Assembly: GCF_002993335.1 (NCBI RefSeq)
Contig: NZ_PVNS01000002.1
Location: forward strand, 124,001-188,000
From: Alkalicoccus urumqiensis
Lineage (GTDB): Bacteria > Bacillota > Bacilli > Bacillales > Salisediminibacteriaceae
Direction: 5' to 3'
DNA length: 64,000 nt
Shown: in pieces, positions 52,949 to 61,934 of the stretch
Numbering within the stretch: position 1 is the first letter of the stretch
Layout of the letters: each line of letters opens with the position of its first letter
Translations under genes and position numbers: made by a program
The notes under the pieces: model-generated
Seen by the model: only the letters and a program-made list of their open reading frames with translations
What the model was told of the DNA's origin: nothing
Database searches by the model: none

Positions 52949-54124
52949 ATGCGTTTTTCCCCAAGAGTTGAATCCATTACACCGTCATCAACACTCGCCA
53001 TTACGGCGAAAGCGAAAGAATTGAAAGCTCAGGGTCACGATGTGATCGGCCTCGGAGCCGGAGAGCCTGATTTTAATACACCGCAGTATATCATCGAAGC
53101 AAGCTACCGCTCGATGATGGAAGGACATACGAAATACACGCCGGCAGCCGGTATGCCGCAGTTAAAGCAGGCAATCTGTGATAAATTCAAGCAGGATAAC
53201 GGGCTGGATTATTCACCGGAGGAAATCATCGTGTCCACCGGCGCGAAGCATGCGCTCTCCTCGATATTTCTGACGATTCTTGAAGAAGACGATGAAGTAC
53301 TTATTATCACTCCGTACTGGGTAAGCTATCCGGAACAGGTGAAGATTGCAGGCGGAAAGCCGGTCTTTATTGAAGGACGCGAAGAAAATGAATTTAAAGC
53401 GACCGCGGATCAGCTGGAAGAGGCAGTAACCGCCAGAACGAAGGCTGTCATTATTAATTCGCCGAGCAATCCAACCGGGATGACGTACTCCAGAGAGGAG
53501 CTTGAACAGCTCGGAAACGTCTGCCTCAAGAATAATCTCCTGATTATTTCGGATGAAATCTATGAAAAGCTGCTTTATGACGGCTCGGAGCATGTATCCA
53601 TCGCCCAGATTTCGCCTGAACTGAAGGAGCAGACACTGCTAGTAAACGGCGTTTCCAAATCTCATTCCATGACAGGCTGGCGGATCGGCTACACGGCTGG
53701 TAACAAAGAGATTATTAAAAAGATGTCAAACCTTGCCAGCCACACAACGTCCAATCCGGCTGTCATGGCGCAGTACGGGGCTCTTGCAGCCTACACGGAG
53801 GACGATGGGTCCGTTGAGACGATGCGCAGCGCGTTTGAGGAACGTTTAAACGCTGTTATCGACCGGCTCAATGCGATACCGGGATTCAGCTGCCAGAAGC
53901 CGAAAGGGGCATTTTATCTGTTCCCAAATGTAAAAGAAGCAGTAAAGCGGGGCGGCTATGCCTCTACCGATGACTGGGTGGCTGCTCTCCTTGAAGAAGC
54001 GAAAGTTGCCGTCGTTCCGGGAAGCGGATTTGGTGCGCCGGATAACATCCGGCTCAGTTACGCAACCAGTCTGGATCTGCTGGAAGAAGCATTAACAAGA
54101 ATCGAAGCATTCGTGCAGTCATAA
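52949..54124 (+). CDS. aspB: Aspartate aminotransferase
   Basis: PLP enzyme converting oxaloacetate and glutamate to aspartate and 2-oxoglutarate. The 391-residue protein begins MRFSPRVESITPSSTLAITA; GAGEPDFNTP, NSPSNPTGMTYS, SDEIYEKL and the PLP lysine in NGVSKSHSMTGWRIGY are class I signatures. AAAGGAG at about 52931 supports ATG 52949, not the 52913 codon next to the ypmB stop. Aspartate it makes can feed AsnS in the next gene and PanD upstream. Confidence 0.96.
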   Translation: MRFSPRVESITPSSTLAITAKAKELKAQGHDVIGLGAGEPDFNTPQYIIEASYRSMMEGHTKYTPAAGMPQLKQAICDKFKQDNGLDYSPEEIIVSTGAKHALSSIFLTILEEDDEVLIITPYWVSYPEQVKIAGGKPVFIEGREENEFKATADQLEEAVTARTKAVIINSPSNPTGMTYSREELEQLGNVCLKNNLLIISDEIYEKLLYDGSEHVSIAQISPELKEQTLLVNGVSKSHSMTGWRIGYTAGNKEIIKKMSNLASHTTSNPAVMAQYGALAAYTEDDGSVETMRSAFEERLNAVIDRLNAIPGFSCQKPKGAFYLFPNVKEAVKRGGYASTDDWVAALLEEAKVAVVPGSGFGAPDNIRLSYATSLDLLEEALTRIEAFVQS

Positions 54125-54145
54125 CATTGTGTTGGAGGGATTTTG

Positions 54146-55435
54146 GTGAAAACAACGATTCGAACGATTGGAAATCACGTAGGAGAAGAAGTAACGCTTG
54201 GCGCGTGGCTTTCAAATAAGCGCTCCAGCGGAAAAATCGCATTTCTGCAGCTCCGCGACGGCTCTGGATTTATTCAGGGTGTCGTCGTGAAGGCAGAAGC
54301 GGGCGAAGAAGCATTCCAGAAAATAAAAGAACTGACGCAGGAAAGTGCGCTTTACGTCACGGGAACGGTACAGAAGGATGACCGTGCTCCTTCAGGTTAT
54401 GAGCTGGCTGTATCAAGCGTCGACGTCATTCATGAAGCGGTGGACTATCCGATCACACCGAAGGAGCACGGAACGGAATTTCTCATGGACCACCGGCATT
54501 TATGGCTGCGTTCCAGACGCCAGCATGCAATTATGACGATACGCAATGAAATTATCCGTGCCACTTATGAATTCTTTAATAAAGAAGGTTTCGTCAAAGT
54601 AGATCCGCCGATCTTAACGGGAAGTTCCGCGGAAGGAACGACGAATCTTTTTCATACGAAATATTTTGATGAGGATGCCTACCTGTCCCAGAGCGGTCAG
54701 CTGTATATGGAAGCAGCCGCAATGGCACTCGGCCGTGTATTCTCTTTCGGCCCGACATTCCGTGCAGAAAAGTCGAAAACGCGCCGCCATTTGATCGAGT
54801 TCTGGATGATTGAACCGGAAATGGCATTCGTCGACCATGAAGAAAGTCTGGAGATTCAGGAAAACTACGTTTCTTTCGTCGTCCAGTCTGTCATCGATAA
54901 CTGCCGCCTTGAACTGGATGCGCTGGAGCGGGATATTACAGCTCTTGAGAAAATCAAAGCGCCGTTTGCCCGGATCAGTTATGATGATGCCATTGCCTTT
55001 CTGCAGAAAGAAGGCTATGAAATTGAATGGGGGGAAGACTTCGGCGCCCCGCATGAAACGGCTATTGCCGAATCTTTTGATAAACCGGTATTTATCCTGA
55101 ATTATCCAAAAGATATTAAAGCATTCTACATGAAGCCGCATCCTGAACGCGATGATGTCGTTCTCTGCGCGGATCTCATTGCTCCGGAAGGCTACGGCGA
55201 AATTATCGGAGGAAGCCAGCGGATTGATGATGAAGCGCTTCTCGCTGAGCGGTTTAAGGAGCATAACCTCTCCGAAGATGCCTACCAGTGGTATCTCGAC
55301 CTCCGGAAATACGGATCTGTTCCACATTCCGGCTTCGGGCTCGGTCTGGAGAGAACGGTGGCCTGGATCACAGGAACAGAGCACGTACGTGAAACGATTC
55401 CATTTCCACGGCTTCTTAACCGTCTTTACCCTTAA
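54146..55435 (+). CDS. asnS: Asparaginyl-tRNA synthetase
   Basis: Class II aminoacyl-tRNA synthetase charging tRNA-Asn. The 429-residue protein has an N-terminal OB-fold anticodon-binding domain ([20 protein letters not shown]), motif 2 [20 protein letters not shown], and motif 3 [21 protein letters not shown] at 54134-54139 is six bases from GTG 54146 and only three from TTG 54143. Its presence beside aspB and before dnaD is the B. subtilis order. The ansA asparaginase lies at the other end of the window. Confidence 0.96.
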   Translation: MKTTIRTIGNHVGEEVTLGAWLSNKRSSGKIAFLQLRDGSGFIQGVVVKAEAGEEAFQKIKELTQESALYVTGTVQKDDRAPSGYELAVSSVDVIHEAVDYPITPKEHGTEFLMDHRHLWLRSRRQHAIMTIRNEIIRATYEFFNKEGFVKVDPPILTGSSAEGTTNLFHTKYFDEDAYLSQSGQLYMEAAAMALGRVFSFGPTFRAEKSKTRRHLIEFWMIEPEMAFVDHEESLEIQENYVSFVVQSVIDNCRLELDALERDITALEKIKAPFARISYDDAIAFLQKEGYEIEWGEDFGAPHETAIAESFDKPVFILNYPKDIKAFYMKPHPERDDVVLCADLIAPEGYGEIIGGSQRIDDEALLAERFKEHNLSEDAYQWYLDLRKYGSVPHSGFGLGLERTVAWITGTEHVRETIPFPRLLNRLYP

Positions 55436-55464
55436 TGAACGTTCAAAGGAAGGAGATTATATCA

Positions 55465-56184
55465 ATGAAGCCCGATCAGTACATTCAGCTTCTCGAAGAA
55501 ACTCCTTTCCAGTTTCCAGCTGTTCTTTTCAGAACGTATCTTTCTCTCGGTCTCGATGATATGCAGTTTTTGATGCTGATGCACGTGCACCAGTTCAAAC
55601 AGGAGGGGGAAGTGCTTCCTTCTCCTGCACAGCTGGCTTCCCGGATGAGCACACCGGAAAAAGACTGCTCGCGTCTTCTCAGCTCACTGCTTTCCGCCAG
55701 GTTTATCGAAATAAAAGAGACGCAGCAGGCGGATGGCACAATTGAAGAGTTTGTCTCGCTGAAACCGCTGTATGAAAAGCTCGGCGAATGGATGAATGCC
55801 GATGAACCGGAAGAAGATATGCATAAGCAGAATCAGGGAAATCTGTTCCGCTGCTTTGAAGAAGAATTTGCCCGCCCGCTCTCGCCGATGGAAATTGAGA
55901 TGATCTCGATGTGGCTCGATGAGGATGGGCACAGCGTCGAGCTGATAGAAGGAGCGCTTAAAGAATCTGTCATCTCCTCTAGATTGAATTTCCGTTACAT
56001 CGACCGTATTCTTCATGAATGGAAACGAAACGGTATCCGGAGCCTTCAGGAAGCAAAAAAACATGGCGAGAACGTCCGAAGAAACCGCCATGCAGGCGAA
56101 GAGAGAAAGCGGGAGCTTAAAACCCCTCCCGGGTACAACTGGCTGGAAGGAGGCGTTCCTGCTGCTGACAAAAAAGGATATTAG
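55465..56184 (+). CDS. dnaD: DNA replication protein DnaD
   Basis: Primosome protein acting with DnaB and DnaI in loading the replicative helicase. The 239-residue protein has the N-terminal winged-helix dimerisation domain (about 15-100) and the C-terminal DnaD domain (about 130-200) with FRCFEEEFARPLSPMEIEMI and RYIDRILHEWKRNGI, then a basic tail. AGGAG at 55451-55455 fixes ATG 55465. The 3' end overlaps nth. Confidence 0.95.
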   Translation: MKPDQYIQLLEETPFQFPAVLFRTYLSLGLDDMQFLMLMHVHQFKQEGEVLPSPAQLASRMSTPEKDCSRLLSSLLSARFIEIKETQQADGTIEEFVSLKPLYEKLGEWMNADEPEEDMHKQNQGNLFRCFEEEFARPLSPMEIEMISMWLDEDGHSVELIEGALKESVISSRLNFRYIDRILHEWKRNGIRSLQEAKKHGENVRRNRHAGEERKRELKTPPGYNWLEGGVPAADKKGY

Positions 56185-56845
56185 GTACTCACTCGATACA
56201 ATCGCGGAAATGTTTCCGGAAGCAGAATGCGAACTGACTCATTCCAATCCATTTGAATTAACCATCGCCGTCCTTTTGTCCGCACAGGCGACAGATGCTC
56301 TCGTAAACAAAGTAACCCCCGGCCTGTTTGCTAAATATAAAAAACCGGAGGATTATCTGGACGTTCCTCTGGAAGAACTGGAGCAGGACATCCGCTCGAT
56401 CGGACTGTACCGGAGCAAGGCGAAAAATATTCAGAAATTGTGCCGGTCGCTTCTGGATGATTTTGACGGAGATGTGCCAAGAACGCAGGAGGAGCTCGAA
56501 ACACTCGCCGGTGTCGGCCGGAAAACGGCAAACGTTGTTGCATCGGTTGCATTTGATGAACCGGCCATAGCCGTCGATACCCATGTAGAGCGGGTGAGCA
56601 AACGCCTCGGCATATGCCGCTGGAAAGATTCGGTACTGGAAGTAGAAAAAACACTGATGAAAAAAATTCCCCGAGGGGAATGGTCTGTAACGCATCACCG
56701 TCTCATTTTTTTCGGAAGATATCACTGCAAATCCCAGAAGCCGGGCTGCACAAGCTGTCCGCTTGCTTTTTTGTGCCGTGAAGGCCGGAAGCGATTGACT
56801 AAAGAAGGGCTGTCAGTCCCTCCTGATCCAAGAGAAGCAAAATAA
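56162..56845 (+). CDS. nth: Endonuclease III
   Basis: DNA glycosylase/AP lyase for oxidised pyrimidines. It has the helix-hairpin-helix and catalytic segment LAGVGRKTANVVASVAFDEP (lysine), the aspartate in AIAVDTHVERVSKRLG, and the [4Fe-4S] pattern C-x6-C-x2-C-x5-C in HCKSQKPGCTSCPLAFLC. Homologues begin with M-L and this sequence reads L-L-T-K-K-D at CTG 56162, exactly eight bases after GGAAGGAGG (56145-56153). An ATG in frame is found only far upstream (56090, 56063, 56015) with poor ribosome sites and long dnaD overlap. I therefore favour a CTG start; 227 residues result. Confidence 0.88.
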   Translation: MLTKKDIRYSLDTIAEMFPEAECELTHSNPFELTIAVLLSAQATDALVNKVTPGLFAKYKKPEDYLDVPLEELEQDIRSIGLYRSKAKNIQKLCRSLLDDFDGDVPRTQEELETLAGVGRKTANVVASVAFDEPAIAVDTHVERVSKRLGICRWKDSVLEVEKTLMKKIPRGEWSVTHHRLIFFGRYHCKSQKPGCTSCPLAFLCREGRKRLTKEGLSVPPDPREAK

Positions 56846-56890
56846 TGAAAGTCTTTACCCGGCATACAACGAGAAAGGTTTCGATACTAC

Positions 56891-57685
56891 ATGGCTGAAC
56901 AAACAGCAGACAGCACGTCCACAATAGAAAAGCTCGTCCTTCATCCCTGGTTTCAACGTATCATTATTGCACTCATTCTGTTGAACGGTGTCGTCATCAC
57001 CGCAGAAACGTATCTTCCGGGCAATGATGTATTGTTAACCATCGATACGATTATCGTCTGGCTCTTTGTTCTGGAAGCAGCGGTGAAATTAAAAGGGCTC
57101 GGTATAAAGCGGTACTTTTCAAACGGATGGAATATTTTTGATTTTACAATCGTAACGTTAAGTCTCGTTTTATATAACACGCCGCTCGTCAGTGTACTGC
57201 GTCTCGTCCGTGTACTGCGACTTATCCGGATGATCCCGGCCATTCCGGCATTGAAACGGATCATTGACTCTCTCGTACGCTCGATTCCGGCGCTTACCGG
57301 TATACTTGGCCTGACATCACTTATTTTCTCGATGTATGCCATTATCGGCACAGTATTTTTCCGGGACGTGCTGCCATATGAATTTTTCGGCAGTTTTCAT
57401 ACTGCGCTTTTTACCCTGCTTCAGGTAGTGACATTTGAATCGTGGGCCAGCCAGGTAGCGAGACCGGTAATCGCGGAAATACCGTGGGCATGGTTTTATT
57501 TCGTCTCCTTCATCATCGTCGGTGCACTGATTATCCTGAACCTTGTTGTCGCCGTTATCCTCGATTACCTTGGCCATGATGAAGAAATAGAACAGAAACA
57601 GCAGATGGAAAAGCTATTTGCAGACAATCAGGAATTAAAAGAAGAAATGCAGGAGATAAAAGAGCTTCTGAAACGCCGCAGCTGA
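56891..57685 (+). CDS. NaChBac-type voltage-gated sodium channel
   Basis: A 264-residue six-helix channel subunit that would work as a tetramer. Segment S4 carries four arginines every third residue (R104, R107, R110, R113). The selectivity filter TFESWAS is at 181-187, close to TLESWAS in NaChBac. S6 has the conserved asparagine in ILNLVVAVILD (N217), and a charged coiled coil ends the protein (about residues 231-263). In alkaliphilic Bacillus such channels support sodium cycling and motility. The gene sits where ypoC is found in B. subtilis. The ribosome site (AAAGG) is 12 bases from ATG 56891. Ion selectivity is inferred from the glutamate in the filter. Confidence 0.93.
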   Translation: MAEQTADSTSTIEKLVLHPWFQRIIIALILLNGVVITAETYLPGNDVLLTIDTIIVWLFVLEAAVKLKGLGIKRYFSNGWNIFDFTIVTLSLVLYNTPLVSVLRLVRVLRLIRMIPAIPALKRIIDSLVRSIPALTGILGLTSLIFSMYAIIGTVFFRDVLPYEFFGSFHTALFTLLQVVTFESWASQVARPVIAEIPWAWFYFVSFIIVGALIILNLVVAVILDYLGHDEEIEQKQQMEKLFADNQELKEEMQEIKELLKRRS

Positions 57686-57700
57686 CTGTGGTAGTTAACA

Positions 57701-57726
57701 GCCTGTCATCATTTCAGATGGCAGGC
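57701..57726 (+). terminator. Hairpin after the sodium channel gene
   Basis: GCCTGTCATC (57701-57710) pairs with GATGGCAGGC (57717-57726) with one G-U pair, followed by TTCTGTTC. Weak as a terminator but next to a strong one. Confidence 0.5.
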
Positions 57727-57736
57727 TTCTGTTCAT

Positions 57737-57775
57737 ATCAAAACGGACGCCCCGGATGGGAGCGTCCGTTTTGAT
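57737..57775. terminator. Bidirectional terminator between the channel and PBP genes
   Basis: ATCAAAACGGACGC (57737-57750) pairs perfectly with GCGTCCGTTTTGAT (57762-57775), 14 bp, 11-nt loop. The A-rich and T-rich ends give U runs for either direction, so it ends both convergent transcripts. Confidence 0.9.
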
Positions 57776-57811
57776 TTATTATAGGCTGAAGGGAGTGAAC
57801 AGTCTTCAGAA

Positions 57812-60655
57812 TCAGGAGTTGTTTTCCTCCTGGGAATTGGAATTGGAATTGTTATTCGTTTCCGGTGTATTGGTTTCTGCATTTTCCTGCGTACTGACAT
57901 TTTCATTACCGTTGTTACCGGAATTTGTATTCGATTCCTGCGTTTCGGTATTTCCATCTGCATTATTTGTTTCCGGCGCTTCATTCTGGTTCGAATTATT
58001 ATTTTGTGTTTCCGTGTTTCCGTTGCCGCCGTTGTTTTCTGCAGGGGCATTTCCACCTGTTTCTTCATCCGGGGCGTCGTTTTCAGCGGGAGTTTCTTCA
58101 GCCGGCTCGTTGGAACCGTTATTGTTCTCCACGTTGTTTTCTTCCGGTGCGTTATTTTCTTCATTTTCCACCGGCTCGGTGTTCTCATTGTTTTCAGTCT
58201 CGTTCTCTTCCAGCATATTCTCTTCTGTTTCCTCGTTTTCTTCATTTTCCTGATTTTCTTCGTTCTCTTCGTTTTCTTCAATCTCTTCTTCCGGCTCTTC
58301 TTCCTCCGGAATAGTAATAGACGTCTCTGCACTGCCTCCGGCACCGGAGCCGGTGTCATCCACCGGAGTCACGCGGATACGGTACGTTTCTCCCTTCGTC
58401 GGGCCGGTAAAGCTGTAGGAACGCTCACCGATTGTGTCGACCGTTGTGAAGTCGGCACCTCCGGCAGCCGTTTCAATACGGAAATTAAAGAATTCCAGCT
58501 CTTCTTCAGGGAAGCCCCAGCTCACAGAGAGTGTGTCGGTTCCTTCATCATAGGAAGCACTTAAACCGGACACGTCTGATGCTTCTTCCAGCTCGAATTC
58601 ATCACTCACAGTGCCTGGCTCTGTACCGCGTACAAACAGTTCTTCCACGATTTCATCGTCCGGCGTGTAGTCGCTTGGAAGCAGTCCGGTGGCTTCCTCT
58701 ACGGCTATTTCAACGACAGAATCGGGCTGCTCGAAGCTTCGGTCTTCCAGATTCTCGTGAGCATAATTCATAATATGCTGGAAAATATCCTGCGAAATAT
58801 GATGCTCGTTGTTTCCGCGGTCGATATAGCCGGCATTTCCACTGTCGTACCCTGTCCACACAGAAGCAGTCAGGTGAGGGGAATAGCCGACGAACCAGGC
58901 ATCAGGAATCGCATCCGCACCTTCCGGAATGCCAAATCCTTCGCGGTCTTCATCCGTAAAGTTTGTCGAACCGGTTTTTCCTGCCGCATCGAATCCGTTC
59001 AGTGACATCCGTCGGGCGGTTCCGTCATCAATAACGTCGCGGAGCATATCCGTCACCATATAGGCGGTATAATCATTCATAGCCTGAGTGGGTTCAGGTG
59101 CCATGGAAATTTCCTGACCATCTGGAAATTCCACCCTCTCCACTGTGTGCGGCTCATTGTACGTGCCGCCATTTCCAAAGGAGGCATAAGCTCCGGCCAT
59201 CTCATAGGAAGAGACGGGGTTGGTTCCTAGCGCTGAGGATTCGTATACTTCATCGGTCTGAATCCCCACCTGCGAAGCGAACTGCTGTGCATTATCTGTG
59301 CCTGCTTCCATGATGGCTCTTACAGCAGGTACGTTTAATGAGTCTTTCAGCGCTTCCCGCATAGACACATCGCCGCGGTAATCCCGGCTGAAGTTGCGGA
59401 CCGGCTGATCGCTGTTGGAGTAATCGAGCGGCTCATCTTCAATCTGATGGGCAGTGGACCACTGCAGTTCATCGATGACAGGGCCGTACGCGAAAATCGG
59501 CTTCGCTGCTGATCCTGCCTGCCGCTGCGGATTGGTTGCCCAATTCCAGCTGCGGACGCCTTCTGCAGGCTCACGCATTCCGCCGATGGCGCGGACTTTG
59601 CCGGTGTCGGTTTCCATAAGTGTCACACCAGCCTGCATCTGTTCGTCGGGGAATTGAATATATTCATCAGTCTGCATGATTTCTTCAATACGCGTCTGCA
59701 TATCCTGATCCAGGTTCGTATAAATTTTCAGCCCGCCTGTATATATATCGCTTGATTCAATTCCTTCAATTTCTTCTACTTCCGAAAGCACCTGATCGAT
59801 GTACGATTGGTACTGGTTTTCTTCCCGGTCGGTCGGCTCCAGCTGGTCAGAAACGGACACAGATCGGGCAGATTCCGCATTTTCAGCGGAGATTTTCCCG
59901 GTTGCTTCCATCCGGTTTATAACCGTGTTCCGGCGGTCTTCTGCGTCTTCCGGATTGTTAAACGGATTGTGGGCATTTGGCCGCTGCGGAATGCCTGCCA
60001 GAAGCGCTGCATCTTCAATCGTCAGTTCAGAGAGCTCTTTATTGAAATAATACTCTGCCGCTGCAGAAATGCCGTACTGGCCATCCGAGAAATAAATGGC
60101 GTTCATGTACATTTCGAGTATTTGATCTTTTGTAAACTGCTGTTCGAGCTGGACAGCAAGGTACTGCTCCTGCAGTTTTCTTGTAATCGTTTTATCAAAG
60201 TCAAGAAACAGATTCTTCACGACCTGCTGGGTAATGGTACTGGCTCCTTCGCTGCCGAAGCCGCTTCGGAAGTTCGCGATGACCGCGCCGCCGAGACGGC
60301 GGATATCCACACCAAAGTGGTCGTAGAAGCGCGTGTCTTCAATCGCAATAACAGCATCCACCATCACCGGCGGTATTTCGTCCATCGTCACCGACTGACG
60401 GTTCATACCAGTTTCGAGGGCCGGGAGCTCTTCGCCGTCCTTATCGTAAATGATCGGATTCTGGCTCAGCGTGAGCTGTTCCCGGTCAAGTTCCGGGGCA
60501 TCGGAAATGATGGCTGCAGCTGCAATACCTCCGGCAATGGTACCGATAAGGAGCAGGACAAGCAGCACGAATCCCGTCTTTTTAATAATGCCACGCTTTT
60601 TTTTCTTCGGTTTTTCAGGTTTTTTTCTGCGGTCCTGTCTGGATAAATCACTCAT
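57812..60655 (-). CDS. ponA: Penicillin-binding protein 1A (bifunctional) with long Asn/Glu-rich tail
   Basis: Class A penicillin-binding protein of 947 residues: basic cytoplasmic N-terminus, one membrane anchor (about 28-50), glycosyltransferase domain with the catalytic glutamate in EDTRFYDHFG and ASTITQQVVKNLFLD, transpeptidase domain with the active serine in GSAAKPIFA, SLN and KTGSTN, then a fibronectin type III-like domain (about 700-785). The final 160 or so residues are almost only Asn, Glu, Thr, Gly, Ser and Pro, probably an extended segment in the wall. ATG 60655 is favoured over the ATG at 60661 by AAAGGAAG spacing. It lies two bases downstream of recU, a pairing conserved in Bacillus. 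Confidence 0.95.
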   Translation of the reverse strand: MSDLSRQDRRKKPEKPKKKKRGIIKKTGFVLLVLLLIGTIAGGIAAAAIISDAPELDREQLTLSQNPIIYDKDGEELPALETGMNRQSVTMDEIPPVMVDAVIAIEDTRFYDHFGVDIRRLGGAVIANFRSGFGSEGASTITQQVVKNLFLDFDKTITRKLQEQYLAVQLEQQFTKDQILEMYMNAIYFSDGQYGISAAAEYYFNKELSELTIEDAALLAGIPQRPNAHNPFNNPEDAEDRRNTVINRMEATGKISAENAESARSVSVSDQLEPTDREENQYQSYIDQVLSEVEEIEGIESSDIYTGGLKIYTNLDQDMQTRIEEIMQTDEYIQFPDEQMQAGVTLMETDTGKVRAIGGMREPAEGVRSWNWATNPQRQAGSAAKPIFAYGPVIDELQWSTAHQIEDEPLDYSNSDQPVRNFSRDYRGDVSMREALKDSLNVPAVRAIMEAGTDNAQQFASQVGIQTDEVYESSALGTNPVSSYEMAGAYASFGNGGTYNEPHTVERVEFPDGQEISMAPEPTQAMNDYTAYMVTDMLRDVIDDGTARRMSLNGFDAAGKTGSTNFTDEDREGFGIPEGADAIPDAWFVGYSPHLTASVWTGYDSGNAGYIDRGNNEHHISQDIFQHIMNYAHENLEDRSFEQPDSVVEIAVEEATGLLPSDYTPDDEIVEELFVRGTEPGTVSDEFELEEASDVSGLSASYDEGTDTLSVSWGFPEEELEFFNFRIETAAGGADFTTVDTIGERSYSFTGPTKGETYRIRVTPVDDTGSGAGGSAETSITIPEEEEPEEEIEENEENEENQENEENEETEENMLEENETENNENTEPVENEENNAPEENNVENNNGSNEPAEETPAENDAPDEETGGNAPAENNGGNGNTETQNNNSNQNEAPETNNADGNTETQESNTNSGNNGNENVSTQENAETNTPETNNNSNSNSQEENNS

Positions 60656-60657
60656 AG

Positions 60658-61278
60658 TCATTCTTCCTTTCTATCCTGAAGCAGCTCATCCACTGCTTTT
60701 AAATAATCCACGCGCGGGAGAAACCCCCGCTTTACAAGGTAGCCTTCGTTCTCAATGCTCTCTTTCGGTATCGATTTTCGTCCATTCATCCGGCTGTCAT
60801 ACCAAGGAAAAAATGCTTCTGCAGGGTAGAGGTAAATCTCCTCCTGAGGACGAAAGTGAATCAATATAAAACAGAGTCCACGCTGTCTGCATACATTTTT
60901 CATATGCTCCACCTGATGATCATGAAAGTTTTTCAGTGGGAAACTTGTTTTGTTCCGTGTTTCCTTTGCTTCAAAATCCAGGTGAAGCCCTTTGTAAACA
61001 CCGTTGAAATCAGTCGTGGACGGTTTTTGAAAGTAGGCTTCCTTGACAACAGCTGCACTCCTTGCAGGGTAGTCGACCTGCACAATCTGCAGAGGCGTCG
61101 GCTTCTTATGGATAACAGCGGTGCCGCGGCTGAGGTAAAATTCATTGCTTTCCTGAATTTCTTCTTCAAACTGCATGCCCCGGTTGCTGTAGCTGTTGTC
61201 TTTAGGTTTGTCGTTTTTTTTCTTCTCGGGGATTCGCTTCTGCGAAAATTTTTTCCCGTTTGGATAGCGGATAGCCAT
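60658..61278 (-). CDS. recU: Holliday junction resolvase RecU
   Basis: Resolves four-way DNA junctions in recombination. The 206-residue protein starts MAIRYPNGKKFSQ and has SYSNRGMQFEEEIQESN, HKKPTPLQIVQVDYP, STTDFNGVYKGLHLDFEAKE (catalytic acidic residues) and TSFPLKNFHDHQ. AAAGGAGGG on the minus strand marks the start at 61278, not the longer frame from 61335. The 281-base region 61279-61559 separates it from the divergent yppE gene; I see no convincing promoter pair there. Confidence 0.96.
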   Translation of the reverse strand: MAIRYPNGKKFSQKRIPEKKKNDKPKDNSYSNRGMQFEEEIQESNEFYLSRGTAVIHKKPTPLQIVQVDYPARSAAVVKEAYFQKPSTTDFNGVYKGLHLDFEAKETRNKTSFPLKNFHDHQVEHMKNVCRQRGLCFILIHFRPQEEIYLYPAEAFFPWYDSRMNGRKSIPKESIENEGYLVKRGFLPRVDYLKAVDELLQDRKEE

Positions 61279-61559
61279 CTCGGCCCTCCTTTTATCATTG
61301 TAAAATGCAAAATGTCCGGATTGTGCTCCAGCCATCGCTGCAACGCTGCAGGCAGCGGCGTCCGGTCATTAAAAAATTCCGCTTTATGAGCAGGATCGGG
61401 CAGGATTTTACTGGCTGTTTTGTTATCCTAATGTGCAAGCCGGGGCAACTGCATGTCCCGTAACGATTTCACCCATGTATTTTACCATAAATGAGCGTCC
61501 GGCGAAGTTATTCGCGTGTCTTTACGCAATTTGTTACAATCAAGTGCGGGGTGAAGTAA

Positions 61560-61934
61560 ATGACGACAGCGAATAAAACACTTCTGGAATATACCAGAAA
61601 ATTGAAAGAGCATAATGAGCAGGCATATACGTTTTTTAAGAAATACCGGCTGGGGGATAGTGAAGCAGACTTTCACGGTGATGTGAAGCCATTTGCTGAT
61701 GCAGTCAGAGAGGATCTGGAAATCTGGGTTCCGGAAATACTGCGGCTGCTGGAGAAGAAAAAACCGGCTTATCTGCATCCACAGCAGATTGACCAGCTTA
61801 CAGAAAATTTTGAGATGCTCTCCGTAACCTGTTTTCAGAAAGATACGAAGAAAAAACGATTCCGGGAGCAGTATCAGTCTATTGATTACACGCTTTCCAT
61901 GGCGGAGGAGCTTGCAGATGAAGATAGTAAGTAG
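61560..61934 (+). CDS. yppE: YppE-like protein (DUF1798)
   Basis: A 124-residue, mainly helical cytoplasmic protein with charged surface. Its length, LEYTRKLKEHNEQAYTFF and IWVPEILRLLEKKKPAYL segments, and position near recU match YppE of B. subtilis. Function unknown. ATG 61560 follows a GGGGTG sequence. It overlaps the next lipoprotein gene by 17 bases. Confidence 0.82.
   Translation: MTTANKTLLEYTRKLKEHNEQAYTFFKKYRLGDSEADFHGDVKPFADAVREDLEIWVPEILRLLEKKKPAYLHPQQIDQLTENFEMLSVTCFQKDTKKKRFREQYQSIDYTLSMAEELADEDSK

Noticed and set aside
54614-55384. A 256-residue minus-strand frame inside asnS
   Set aside because: Antisense of a synthetase with all class II motifs intact on the plus strand.
57756-58253. 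A plus-strand frame rich in Phe, Ser and Val that looks like a membrane protein
   Set aside because: Its hydrophobicity is only the complement of the Glu/Asn-rich PBP1A tail codons.
59807-60646. A 279-residue plus-strand frame opposite the PBP gene
   Set aside because: Opposite the glycosyltransferase domain; no initiation signal.
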